Below are positions 35,991-47,899 of a DNA stretch of 64,000 nucleotides, one piece after another. The position numbers and the translations under genes were made by a program. The notes beneath the pieces were generated by a model, which was not told the origin of the DNA, searched no databases, and saw only the letters and a list, made by a program, of their open reading frames with translations. The DNA comes from Pogonophryne albipinna. Lineage: Eukaryota > Chordata > Actinopteri > Perciformes > Artedidraconidae. Within the stretch, counting starts at the first letter, position 1. The number at the start of each line of letters is the position of its first letter. The stretch is taken from positions 22,866,543-22,930,542 of the forward strand of contig CM053248.1 of assembly GCA_028583405.1 (NCBI GenBank), given 5' to 3'.

Positions 35991-38900
35991 ATGGGACTAC
36001 AGGTGGACAGCCCAGACAGAAAAGATGATGCACTAAAATATGATCAGCAGGGAGAAGGAGAGGGTGGCGAAAGCCAAGCGGAAGCCTGCACCCGCACCCC
36101 GCCACCCATTAACAAAAAGAGGAAGAAAAACAAGAAGAGGTATTTTCCTACAACATCTCCTCCAGTTGCCGGTACCTCCAAGCACACTGACAGTTAGGAT
36201 GTTCTTACTTCTCCTCATCATTTGTTGAAAGGATGAGCCTGATGAAGTATTTGAAGGATCTTGCAGCAAAGCAGATGTCTGTCCCTCTTTCTGTCTCTCT
36301 TCTCTTCCAGATGACTGTGGATCAACATCACCAACTGCAAATATGAAAGTGGTACGTTTGAATGGCTAAGTCATACATTTCTGTTATTTTATGAAAGTAT
36401 TAGTCCAAGCTATACATGGTTTGTACAAAGTCAGGAAATTGCTTGGTTTTAGCTGTAAAGTTTTAGTTATATGCTTGAATTAATAAAAATGTAGACCTTG
36501 GAAAATGCGTGATTTTTATTATCATTTGGTGTTTTATCTACACAACCAGCTTTGTACACCAACAATCTTTTGTTATTTGAAATCAAAACAATCCTGTCGT
36601 CATATTGTAGAAGTAATGTGCCTCCGGTCCCCCAACTGCAGTGTTGGAACTCACCAATGCTCATGAGGCGTACATAATAACTAACATATCATAAACTTTA
36701 TTTGTATAGCAAAACATCTAGCACTAATTGTTTTACAATAAGGGAAACGTTTTTTTCGAGTGAAACAGGGATATATTCCCATCATTTCTGGAAAATGAGA
36801 TGGATAATAACACACACTTGATCAAATAAGATGCCAAGTTACCATATTTACATCATGCACATATATACAAACATTCCTATATTTTATTTTAATGTATTTT
36901 TTATTTCAGTGTTGGGTATTTGACAAAAACTCAATAATTTTGCCCGAAGTGCACTCTTTACAAATCCCTGCAGCCAGCTTCAAACAGCTGATGTAAAAAC
37001 TGAAACCAGAAGAGTGTAAAACTATTTTATTTGGGTTTATTGTTCGGGTGTCAACGTACTTTTGGCCTTGTAAAATAATCCGTAGCTCATCTTGTAGAAG
37101 AAAATATTACAGAAATGGATTTAATGAATACACTCTCTGCTGGTGGTCTCAGTGCGGCGTGCTGCTCACAGATACGGCCTCAGAGAGGCAGCGGAGGGGG
37201 ACGACTGGACACTGTTCTGGACCGACTGCTCTGTGTCCCTAGACCGGGTTAAGGACATGAAGCGATACCAGGTATTCCACTGAACACCCACATTACTCTC
37301 ATAATCCTTGAACCCTCATCAAACTGAATTGAACTGTGTGAATTCATCTGAAAATGAATTGTATGGGACTAGTCTCCTGCTCTGTCATATTGTAATAGCC
37401 TTACATGTCATTTAAATTATTCCGCTCAATATGCCTACACATGAATACAAAATATAGATTTCTATTGAGATTGCTTTATTTTCTCATTGCTCATGAAAGC
37501 CTTTCAGCTCAAGCAATCAATTTGTAATTGAATTGGGTAACTCAGTGCAGGAAGTATTCAGGAGGTTATGACCCTATGATTGATCTGGAATGAATAAGTA
37601 CTATTGGTTTATTTGGTCATATCTCACTTGTACAATTTTGTACATAATCCTCACATAATTACAACAGTACCTCCCCATTAAACATTGTTGTGTGTGTCTC
37701 TTGTGTCTTTGCAGAAAATAAACCATTTCCCAGGGATGAGTGAGATCTGCCGGAAAGATTTACTGGCAAGAAACATGAACCGTATGCTCAAGCTTTTCCC
37801 CAAAGACTACAATATCTTCCCCAGAACATGGTGCCTTCCTGCAGAGTCAGTTTGCACTTACCACTGTGATATTGATCTTTTATTTCGTTTTTTGTGTGTG
37901 TCATAATATCTGGAAGCCCTGAGAGGAGAATGAAAAAACGAATTCTGGGGATTATTTTTCCCTAACTTAACTTCCAAATGGTCTTCTTGTGTTTATTAGG
38001 ATTTAAAGCATTAATGAGATTGATACTTGTTCTGACCAAAGAAAAGGAAATCATCTGACAATGCTTTTTTTATTCATCGGTCTTCGCAAATGAAAATAGT
38101 ACATGAAAAGATATCCTGGTGAGACCCTTTTCCAACCTCTTCCCATCAGTGTGTTAAGGGCTGCTGAGGGGCAGGGTAATTGGAGGCATCTACATGCTTG
38201 CAGTGGCTCCACACACTCCCAAGTGAGCGCATTGGAAGCAGGTGTGGAGAGCCACACGGCTGGAGTTCATCAACAGGGAAGAAAAGGGCACCTGAGAAGT
38301 TCAGTTTGTGTGATGCATGCCTAGAGAAGGGGGCTCTGTATTTTGCCTCTTAGGGGTTACAAGGAAACGTTTTCATTGATGGCTCTTCTGGTTTCAGACA
38401 GAGGGTGAAAAGAGGTGCTGCATCTCAGGCAGTATGAGAAAAATAAACAAGCTTTTTGAACATTAAAGCATGGAGACATGTCACAGGAGTAGAGGCACAA
38501 AATACAAATATGAACCTGAAAATGAGCGTAGTAGGGCCCCTTTAAGAACATAGAGTAGTGCTACACTACAGCCTCTGGTGGTAGACATATTTATTACAAC
38601 AACATGAATGCCTTTATCATTTACTTGCCTCTTAAGGCTTCCACACTTAATAAACTAACTCCTCATGTGATTTTACTTTGCAGTTACAGTGACTTTCAAG
38701 CTTACACCAGGGCCAAAAAAAGCAAGACGTATATCTGTAAGCCAGATACCGGTTGCCAAGGCAAAGGCATCATCATCACCAAGTCAAGTAAAGACATTCA
38801 ACCTGGAGAACACATGATCTGCCAGGTTTACGTCTCCAAGGTGACGGCCGGTTATACAAAACACACACACAGAAACACAAACGCATAGGGGTTGAAATGA

Positions 38901-41900
38901 ACTTGTCTTTTGACATTCCCTCCTCAGCCTTACATAATCGACGGATTCAAGTTTGACTTGCGTATTTACGTCCTGGTGACGTCATGTGACCCTTTCAGCA
39001 TATTCATGTTCAAGGAGGGACTGACTCGCTTCTGCACCACCAAGTACAACGAACCAACACAAAGCAATGTGGTGAGAAATGTCTATAAATATTCTATACT
39101 CCATTGTTGACCAATCATAGGTTACATTTTCCTTTATTACCATGAATACAAAAACGTTATTTTATTTTGTTTTAATCTTACATACAAGTCCAAAATGTTA
39201 AATGATCCGCTGCGGAAAGAAGTCCCCAAAAAATGTACTTTTTCATCAAGTTTAAATAACTTATTTTATATTGAAGATAGTCTGAATCCTTGTGATTACA
39301 AAGTGCTTCACAAACAAATACTTTTACAAAAATATTACACTGAGACATGCACTAACATTCCAGTATATAACTCTTTTGGTTAAAAATAAAATACAATATT
39401 GGAGCACAGCAGATGCAACCTTTACAAACATTTTCCATTTACAATTATTATTAATTATTAAATAATAATTTAATAATCAGTAAACCCTAACCCGTTCATA
39501 TATGAGCAAATTCTAATGTCCTTAAACGCATAATAACTTTAATAATGTCAAGCAAACCCAGTGAGATGCAGTTTTCACCATGGCAGATTTAGAAAAACAG
39601 AAAATGCTCACATTAGAGTTTAAAACCCTTTCTTAAAGAATGTTTTCATTATTAAAATTCTTGCAGATGATTTTTCTCTCTAGCTTTCTCAACCTGTAAC
39701 TGTATATCCCAGTCTTTTGTGTGATGTATCTCTCTTCCCTTGTATTCCTCATGTTAGGAGGATGTGTGCATGCATCTCACCAACTACGCCATCAACAAGA
39801 ACAGCGAGAACTTTGTGCGTGACGAGGACAAGGGCAGCAAACGGTAACACATTGACAATGCTTGTTGTGTCATAGTACTAACACTACTTACAATCTGCAT
39901 ATTATTTACTGCATGTTTGTTGTTTTTGCCCCTCCCCCAGTAAGCTTTCCACCCTGACAAAGCTCCTGGAGTCCATCAACTGCAACACAGACAAGATGTG
40001 GCACGACATTGAGGATGTGATCATAAAGACTCTGATCTCTGCTCATCCAATCCTAAAGCATAATTTCCACACGTGCTTCCCGAACCACACCACGGGCAGC
40101 GCCTGCTTCGAGATCCTGGGTTTCGATGTTCTGCTGGACCACCGGCTCAGACCCTGGGTGCTGGAGGTGAGAGACCCTCTCTGACCTCTGTTTAAAAAGG
40201 CTTATTGTTGTGAACCACACCTGCAAACAACTGAGCCTGACTTCTGTCATCGATGAGTATAAAATAGTTCCAATATGAAACTATTCATAACCAGGTCTGT
40301 GGATTATCATCAGTAACTGCAGCATGCTGCAAATCACAAAAAACGATTTAGATCAATAAAAAGCATTAAAGGTATTAAGGTATTATAATAAGAGAACAAA
40401 TCTAAATCTATTTAAATGTATACTTTAGCAAAGAGGACATAATTAACATTTTAAGTAACAAAATGTTACCTTTCAAGTCTTTAGGGTTGAAATAATTATT
40501 ATATACTATTTTACATTACATGTCATTTGTTAGACGCTTTTATCCAAAGCGACTAACATACATTCAGTACTGTGGACAATCCCCACAGGAGCAATGCTGG
40601 CTGCAGTGGGACTCGAACTTGCTATCCCCCTGATTCGAATTCCAGCACACTACCCTTGAGCCACAGCCTCCCCTTTTTGCAGTATAATCTAATTCCTTTA
40701 GCTCTACATTGATCATATTTATGTGTCAATTTAAGACCCAAGGCTCCTCATTTTCTATCGGACTGCACCATTCTATTATCCATGTAATGCCTTGTGCATC
40801 TTTTTATACACATTTACCTAAAGTTTAGCCAATTATGAGATAAAGAACTATATTAATCCCAAAGGTGACTGGTTCAATCAAAACCAATACAATGCTACAC
40901 GCGAAGTGTATGAGAAGTCATATTAACACTAATGCCTGATAGAATATCAATAAAAGCAATAATTGTTTTAAATTAACTAAACTAAAATTGAAAAAGAGTA
41001 TTGCTGATTATATTTAACAGTAATACAAATTTATATTATAATGAATACTTTTTATTTAATTTAAAGTAAATGTCCCTAGCTGCACATCATGAGTTCATAT
41101 TAAAGTTAAAGGGGTTCAAATCTTACCCAGAAAATCCCCAATGTGAATAGACTTCTTACTCGATCAGTACATTTTGTATTCCAGGTGAATCACTCCCCAA
41201 GTTTTACCACCGACTCGCAGCTGGACCGCGAGGTGAAGGACGCGCTACTCTACGACACGCTGGTTCTCATCAACCTGGGTGCCTGCGACCGCCGCAAGAT
41301 CACCAAAGAGGACCGGCGCAGGGTGAAGGACAGGCTGCAGCAAAACAGCACCAGAGAGGCCAGGTAGAGTTCTGTCACTCTCAAGTGATGTGTTATTTCC
41401 CCAAGGTCAGGCACCCGTCGGTGACTGCTATCGTGTGTGTGCAGGTCAGAGGAGATGCGACAGTGCCAGGCAGCCATGGTGGAGCAGATGGAGAGGTACG
41501 AGGGCAAACACCTGGGAGGCTTCAAGAGGATCTACCCCAGAGAAGGAGGGGAGAAATACGACAAGTACTTCAAACACAGCAGCTCGCTCTTCCAGGAGAC
41601 CGCAGCCTCCAAGGCCAGAGAGGAGTGTGCCAGGTACCTGCAGACACAAACTTAGTGAAGAGCCGTTAGTGATGCACTTACAGTGTACGTTGTGCCTCAT
41701 TACACAAGTGATAGCAGGTGTTATTACATTCAACCTGCTACTGAAATTACGAGATAATCATTTAGAGTTGATCAACAAAAAAATACAAGTAGTGAGAAGA
41801 AATAAGTGTTTGTGTTAGTGACGGCCCACTCAGCCCATTCAAATGTGTTGTCTAGCTCACAAGAAAAATGCATCCAGAGGAGGAACTTTGATTGGCAGAG

Positions 41901-44900
41901 GGGAGGCATTCAACTGATGGCCTCTACTGAAATTATATTTGGTAGGGCTTTGATCTTGGTTTTGTTATTCATTATTATTTTGTTCTTATTTTTAGGTTCA
42001 GAAAAGGGGATATAATTGCAGTGAATAATATCAGACTTAATGCCAAATAGGGATGCTAAGGTTTCTGTGTATTATGTGTTTAGGCAACAACTGCAAGAGC
42101 TGCGTCTGAAGCAGGAGCAGAGGGAGAGAGACCAGAGGGGGGGCAGAAGGAGAGACCTGCAGGGGGAGACTGCCGGGGAGACAGTCAGACCCCGAAGAGA
42201 ACAACCCCCTGACTCCAACAGTGACTGTGACCTGCAGCCGGTGAGGCGCTCCTATCATGTGAGATGCAGCGTCCACATGTCGCCACAAGAGGGAGTCAAA
42301 CAGCCTCTGTCTCATGATGATGAATGCTTCATATACTGGCTGACCCCTGAGAGGAAATGGACTCTTACCCAATTTAAATTAGCCACAATAATACTACTGA
42401 AGATAATTCCTATTGGACGTCTCATTTCAAATCCAAATATCTTTTATTGTGAAAACAAACAGTGTTATCAGGGGTATTCAGTGACAGTAATTGCTAATAT
42501 ATTGTAAATGCACACATATACAGTAAGGCAATCAAAACAAATTGAATCAAATGTCTCCCTGCAGTTCCCTCAGTCCAGTGCGTCAGTGGATCCTGAAGCT
42601 GCAGAAGGCCAGGAGGAGGAGGAGGAAGACCCGGAGGAGCAGGAGCGAGTCGGCGCGCTGCTCCAGAGGAAGACATTGCTCCATGATCTCGGGGTGGTGG
42701 ACCAGATCAGCCAGCTGCTGCAGGGCCGGGGGGGGACAGGGGGGGTCCCACAGGACGCCTCCACCCAGCCGCAGATTAGACAGCCTCATCAGAGACAACA
42801 CGCCAAGGTACTGTGTATGTGTGTCGTATAGAGCCACAGTGAACACCGCAACAACTAAGAATGAAGGCCTTGTATGGTCTCAAATTTCAGTTTGATTATA
42901 ATGATTGTTTACTTTAGCTTCTAGTCCCTTCACTGTTTTTCTTTTATTCCAGTTGGACTCTTTGATGCAGTTTCCTTTAAGAACAAAGCAGCAGCTCTGC
43001 ACGCAGGTCTCACGGCAGGTAAAGAGACACGGGACACACCAATCCAATCAAAATAATCCAATATAATGTGAGGGCCCCAACAACTCCATTTATTTGTTCA
43101 GATTAAGTGTAAGGGTTTTCATTTTTCTGGATAAAACATTAATACTATACAATAGAATAGTATAACAAAATAAGAATAGTGAGAAAATACCATTCACAAG
43201 GATTTTGGTTTGCTTGTTTTGTCCTACCAACATCACAAAGTATTCAAATATATTTGTTCTACTCTCGAAAACCTTTAAATACTCACATTTGAGGAGCTGA
43301 AATAAGAGAATTTTGCTTGAAAATGTAAAAAAACAAGTGGATTTACTGTCTTTCAATCAAATAATTTGAAAAAAAACTTGTAACATTATATTATTCAAGT
43401 TTTGCACAGGATTATGATTTCAAATATAACCGTTTGTTCTCCGAGAGGCCATATTGCTGGTTTGAAATGACATTTCAAATCTAATTTAAATGACCAGGGG
43501 GTTCTACAGTTGCTTTAGAACTGTGGCAACTCTTTGAACAGACAAACAGCAGTCGAATCATAATATTAACAAATAATCTTCAGTGGAGAATAAACGTATT
43601 AAGATTTTGTCTCATTGTCAGTGATTGTATAACACTCTGTTCAAATGAAAGCCCTTGAGGTGAATATCATTGATAATGTCAGCTCTAATGAAACATCATC
43701 ATGGAGTAGGATTAAAATGACATCATATCTGGGCTGTTTAGCAGAACCTCCACTCCCACATGACTCAGCAGCGCCTGCTCAGGCCCGCATGCATGGAGTC
43801 TGAGCACAGAGGAGAGGAGGAGATGCAGCGGATACTCAGCGCCCAGCGGACACTCTGGCCAGGTAAACACACCTCCACGCGCTTTATACACTTTGCTTTA
43901 TACACAGCACATACTTCAGAGCTTTGGATGTATCACAAGCTGCTCTGGGCTTTTTTCTCAGTGACACTGTCAATATTTAGCATTTGTTGTCTGTATTGTT
44001 TCTGCAATTCCTAAAAACATCCTAAATCATGTGTGTTCCACTATATTCTCAAAATAAAAGAGCGAAACTCCCTGAAAAGTGAGAAGAATATGATTTATTA
44101 TCACAAATGTTGCATCAGAGACAGCTTTTCATACCTACCATGTTTCTTCTTTATTGTCCATCATATTCGTTACATGAATATTAACAAACCCAATTACAAT
44201 AATACGTTTGAATCATATACATAATGTTCATTCATATTGTCTGTTTGTGTACAGTAGCATTCATTTTAAAATCACAAACATTATTAAAAACACAATTAAA
44301 AGCATTGTATAGGATCTTATAATTGCAATTCAAAACATTGTTTATATTTCTGGCATTTTGGATATTTTGGATTATGGATATCTGTTATCTGGATATTGCA
44401 AATATTTTATGAATTACTCAACTACATATATTTGATAGCTTTAGTAACTTTGCATATTATGGTAATTAATAAACAATGTAAATCCAATAATAAGAGATTA
44501 TATTTAGTACAATAATGTATAATTACAATTATTATCTGAATAAAATAATATTATTATTTGTGAACACATTGAAATGCAGTTCAGCATTAATATCTTGTAC
44601 ATACTATATATTGTATTATGTCCACATTTCTACTTTAACTTATATAAATATGTGTATTTTATTTTATTGGACATTTTACTTTCAATTTTTGTATAAATAT
44701 CGTTATTTTATTTAAAATGTCTATTGCACATCCTTACTCTAACATTGTCTTTCTAAAATGGCGCAACTGTCACAAAACCCCATTTCCCCCAGGATAAGTC
44801 AAGTATTCCGATTCTGAACGCATGAATATAAATCCTATAAATGACAAAGATTACAAAATGTGTATGCCTCTGAAATGGGTCTGTATATTGAAAACTTTCA

Positions 44901-45336
44901 AATGTGATTCTAAAAGTCTAATTTTGACTTTAACTGATTTTGAATGCAGGATCTTTGGTATTTACTTCAACCTTAAACATCTGTATACTTCCCCTCCCCT
45001 TTTTCATTCAAACAAACACACTTAAACTCCACACCTGATATTCCCAGTGAGTCAGACCTCCTCTGTGTTTCCTCCTCAGCGGGGGGCTCTCTCTCTGGCA
45101 GGCAGGACTTCAGGAGCAGCTCCCCCACTTGCTCGCGGTCCCGTCCCAGCGTCCCCATCATAAACCACCACGTCCCCAAAGCCGCCCTGCGCTGCTCCTA
45201 CGTGTCCCACGACCCCTCCGCTCTGCAGAGCCTGCTCGTCATCTCCACCCGGGCCCCCTTGGTCAGGAGGCCTGGCTTCTCTCACATGGTCCGCAAATCC
45301 TCCCGCATAGCCCCCCCCCCAGCAGGAGCACGGTAA
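35991..45336 (+). CDS. ttll6: TTLL6, tubulin polyglutamylase (TTL-like family)
   Basis: The exons are 35991-36139, 36314 (or 36311)-36351, 37153-37271, 37715-37845, 38684-38840, 38928-39071, 39758-39843, 39941-40166, 41185-41363, 41445-41633, 42084-42240, 42565-42807, 42953-43018, 43745-43862 and 45080-45336. With the second exon starting at 36314 they join to 2259 nt, giving 752 aa. The basic leader KKRKKNKKR is followed by INITNCKYES and VRRAAHRYGLREA. The ATP-grasp TTL domain (about 75-400) shows KINHFPGMSEICRKDLL, TYICKPDTGCQGKGIIIT, IIDGFKFDLRIYVLVTSCDP, HLTNYAINK, EDVIIKTLISAHP and LEVNHSPSF, the last carrying metal-binding Glu/Asn. The C-terminal half is basic and Glu-rich, like the MTBD of elongating TTLLs. 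TTLL6 adds glutamate chains to tubulin tails in cilia. Using the canonical CAG acceptor at 36308-36310 puts TGA (36312-36314) in frame (see findings). Poly(A) signal at 45592-45597. Confidence 0.93.
38380..38547 (+). mobile_element. MITE-derived fragment in ttll6 intron, sharing an end with the 23.6-24.0 kb element
   Basis: The right part (AACCTGAAAATGAGCGTAG then GGGCCCCTTTAA, 38513-38545) is nearly identical to the right end of the TTAA-flanked element at 23641-24042. The left boundary is unclear. Non-coding. Confidence 0.55.
40508..40675 (-). mobile_element. tRNA-derived SINE in ttll6 intron
   Basis: Read on the minus strand the element begins with a tRNA-like head carrying a B box, GTTCGAGTCCC (plus 40608-40618), preceded by an A-box-like TGGCTCAAGGGTAGTG. 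It ends with CTTTGGATAAAAGCGTCT (plus about 40534-40551), a 3' module common to many teleost SINEs. The orientation is opposite to ttll6. The family name is not assigned. Confidence 0.8.
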
Positions 45337-46020
45337 AGGGCAGTGAGGGGAACCACAGCAACCTGCAGTGGGATGTAAAGTTCTGCAGAGGAGGAGTGGA
45401 GGTAGAGAAACTGTGAAACACACTGATACTTTATAGATAGATTTGATATCTGGACTCCTGCAGTTTACTCTGCTTGCCACTCAATAAGCTCCTGCACTGC
45501 AGACAACACCATTATGGCTTTTTCACTTTTTCTACCCACTGTGTGTGCTCACATATGTGTAACATTTTGCTCCGGGGATGAATTTATCTCAAATAAACCT
45601 CACCTACAGTGCCAAAATAAAAGCAGACAAGCCTGATTTAACAGCATGTGTCATCCAAACCCTCTGGAAAAATGGACCAGAATCTAATAAAGTCAGTAGT
45701 TATAGGGGGTTGATGAGCATGAATGTGCTTAATGAAACCAAATGGATATTATAAACACCACTAAAACCATATCTCAAGATTAACTGAGGGATATTAAAAA
45801 AATAAAGGCCTTCTGCTCTTTTCTCAAGTTTTGATTTTTTTTGCACTATTGGTCAACAAAACATTTAATCTTTTTTTATATATTTTTATAAATCACCTTG
45901 TTTAATTCAATTTCCCGAGAAATAGATTCCAGTGATTTTATAATGTTTTATGGTTGCATATTTAAATAATACATGCCTATTTTTTAAATAATTTTTTCGG
46001 ACATCTTTCATTTTTGCTAC
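45337..46020 (+). other. ttll6 3' UTR and AT-rich spacer
   Basis: The sequence after the stop contains AATAAA at 45592-45597 and a second at about 45618. Beyond roughly 45640 it becomes very AT-rich with no recognised feature. Confidence 0.6.
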
Positions 46021-46059
46021 AAAGTCACTTATGAATCGAAAAGGAGTGTGTGCGGTTTC

Positions 46060-46131
46060 ATCTCGAAGCTTTAATGAGAGTTGAAGAGGCCATAAAGTTT
46101 TACAGCATCCGGTTCCTTTCGTTTGGTCGCA
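46060..46131 (-). other. Candidate short terminal exon or conserved noncoding block in Hox 5' flank
   Basis: On the minus strand a good acceptor (TTTCTGTCTTCAG) at plus 46132-46144 is followed by 20 sense codons reading AATKRKEPDAVKLYGLFNSH, then TAA. I do not recognise the peptide or find an upstream partner exon. The block is less AT-rich than its surroundings and contains CCATAAAG, a CDX/posterior-Hox-like word. It may equally be a conserved noncoding element. Confidence 0.25.
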
Positions 46132-46144
46132 GCCTGAAGACAGA

Positions 46145-47340
46145 AAGAAACAAAAACAAAAAGAAATTATCCAACAACACTGTGAGAAACGTTTTTCTAT
46201 AAGTAAAGATTATCTTAACAGCTCAGAAAATATAGATGGACAGTAATGTGTGCACAAATATTATATGTCGAATTGGTATCTTGCATTATATTGAGTTTTA
46301 AATGTCCAATCTCGCGCCTAAAAAGGCCCATTTATCGACTAATTTGAATCGAAAGAGTTTTAATAAAATATATTATAGCAAGCATGGCCCCTCCGAGGAC
46401 TTGGTTTTCATTTTCATTTGAACTTTTACAACATTACGAAAGCTAACGATTTGAAAGGCCTAATCAGATTTATGCTTCATTATTCTAACTTTTAGGAATG
46501 AATATTAAAGATCAGAAGATAAACATGACAAGCTTTTGGAAATAATTACACGTTTCAAAGCAAATTTTTGTTGATCGTATTTTTATCCGCGAGTATGACA
46601 TTTTAAGGAAAATAAAGTGACTTTGTCTGAGTTTGTGTGTCTTGGAGGCCAGGGGAGGATGAATGTGTTGCATTTCAGGAATTTATGGTTTTATTGCGTC
46701 TATAAATGTCGGAAATCCTGGTTGTTTGTGGAAAATCACCAGATGCCAACTGAAAAAGGCCATTTCAAACTATCCCAAAACGGAAATAAGACACTAGAAA
46801 AAAAAGAATTACGTTTAAAGAATTAATTTGGCTTTCCTGTTCATTTCGCTCTTATAATCTTGATCGAAAAGTTGGCTAATGTGCCGCCTCAAGTTTGTGT
46901 GACCTTAAAATCCCCCTCAGGATTCCAATCAGTCGAACTCTATTTCCATTTTGGTCTGAATGGTCAATTTCAAACTGTTCTGCAGCGACTGGAGGAAAAT
47001 CCTCTATTTTGGGATTTCACAATAGCCTTTAATGCAAAAATAGCTTTTGGTGGTTTTATCCTGAAACCATTTTAAACAAGCAGGAAATAAGATCTGAGTT
47101 TGAGGCGTAAAATGACGCACTTCTCGTAATGAAGGTGAAACAAATGTAAAGAAAGCGGCCTATATTGGCAAATGTACGCCAAAATAGTATATTATAGTAT
47201 GATTTAAGTAGCAGTTAGCACTACAGTTGTTATTTTAGGAGAATTCAAAGCTGTACAGACCTTTTTTAGTCAGAAACCAGAAGCTGAACAAATCTCCACC
47301 TCTCTTAAACCTTCACATTTCCACATATTTACACTTTTCC
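46145..47340. other. AT-rich 5' flank of hoxbb cluster, nothing recognised
   Basis: Searching for homeobox words (WFQNRR, KIWF), YPWM hexapeptides or a mir-196 seed in this interval gave nothing. It is where hoxb13 to hoxb7 would be expected in a complete HoxB cluster. Confidence 0.5.
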
Positions 47341-47349
47341 TTGTAATCC

Positions 47350-47899
47350 TGCATCCAATCCCAACATGTCCGGCCTTGGAGAAAATAAAGATGGCGATGA
47401 GAAAGCATGTCTGAAGCACAAAAACGGCTGCTGTTTATGAAAATTTACAACTTTGCCTTGGAAGTTTACGACGCGCCTGGCTCGGGGATTGGTCGCTGGC
47501 GGTCATGTGGACAGCAGAATGGGAACTTATTTCCCATGAGGTTATATTGCAGCTGCTGTTTTCCACCGCTCATTCACTTAACACTAGTAACACAACCTTT
47601 TTCTTGGCTCTTTGTTTATGCTACACGCCTACGCAGTTTTGTTGTGAGACGTGCGTATTTTTACCAACAATTGACGGAAGGAGCAATGTGCGCCATGTTA
47701 ATGTGGCTGTAGCCTATATTGTAGCTACAGTATATGGTCGGGGGAAAATGAGGGATCATCACAGCCCTGGATGGTGGGATTATTTCATGAAATCACTTGA
47801 ACAAAGTAGGGGATTTGTGGGGGAAAAGACTTGAGAGGAGGAGAGAGGAGGTTTGCGCGGAGTGGCAGCCACACTGGAAATGATGGATTATCAACAAAG
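47350..47899 (+). promoter_or_regulatory. GC-richer block ending in a splice donor upstream of hoxb6b: candidate promoter/5' exon
   Basis: Composition changes sharply from the flanking AT-rich DNA. It contains an inverted CCAAT box (GGGATTGGTCGC, about 47486) and several TTTATG-type words. The block ends ATCAACAAAG then GTAAGG, a good donor at 47900. This could be an upstream noncoding exon of hoxb6b or the leftover promoter of a lost hoxb7/b8 gene. No coding sequence is recognised. Confidence 0.35.

Noticed and set aside
40608..40675. Possible tRNA gene from the GTTCGAGTCCC B box
   Set aside because: The head does not fold into a full cloverleaf by eye and is joined to a SINE 3' module, so it is a SINE rather than a functional tRNA.
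42280..42296. CTCF-like CCACAAGAGGGAG in ttll6, and a similar word near 30441
   Set aside because: The 3' half lacks the GGC(G/A)C core, so both are below what I would call a CTCF site.
45076..45480. 134-codon minus-strand frame over the ttll6 end
   Set aside because: Antisense to the last ttll6 exon, whose sense frame continues the family C-terminus in phase.
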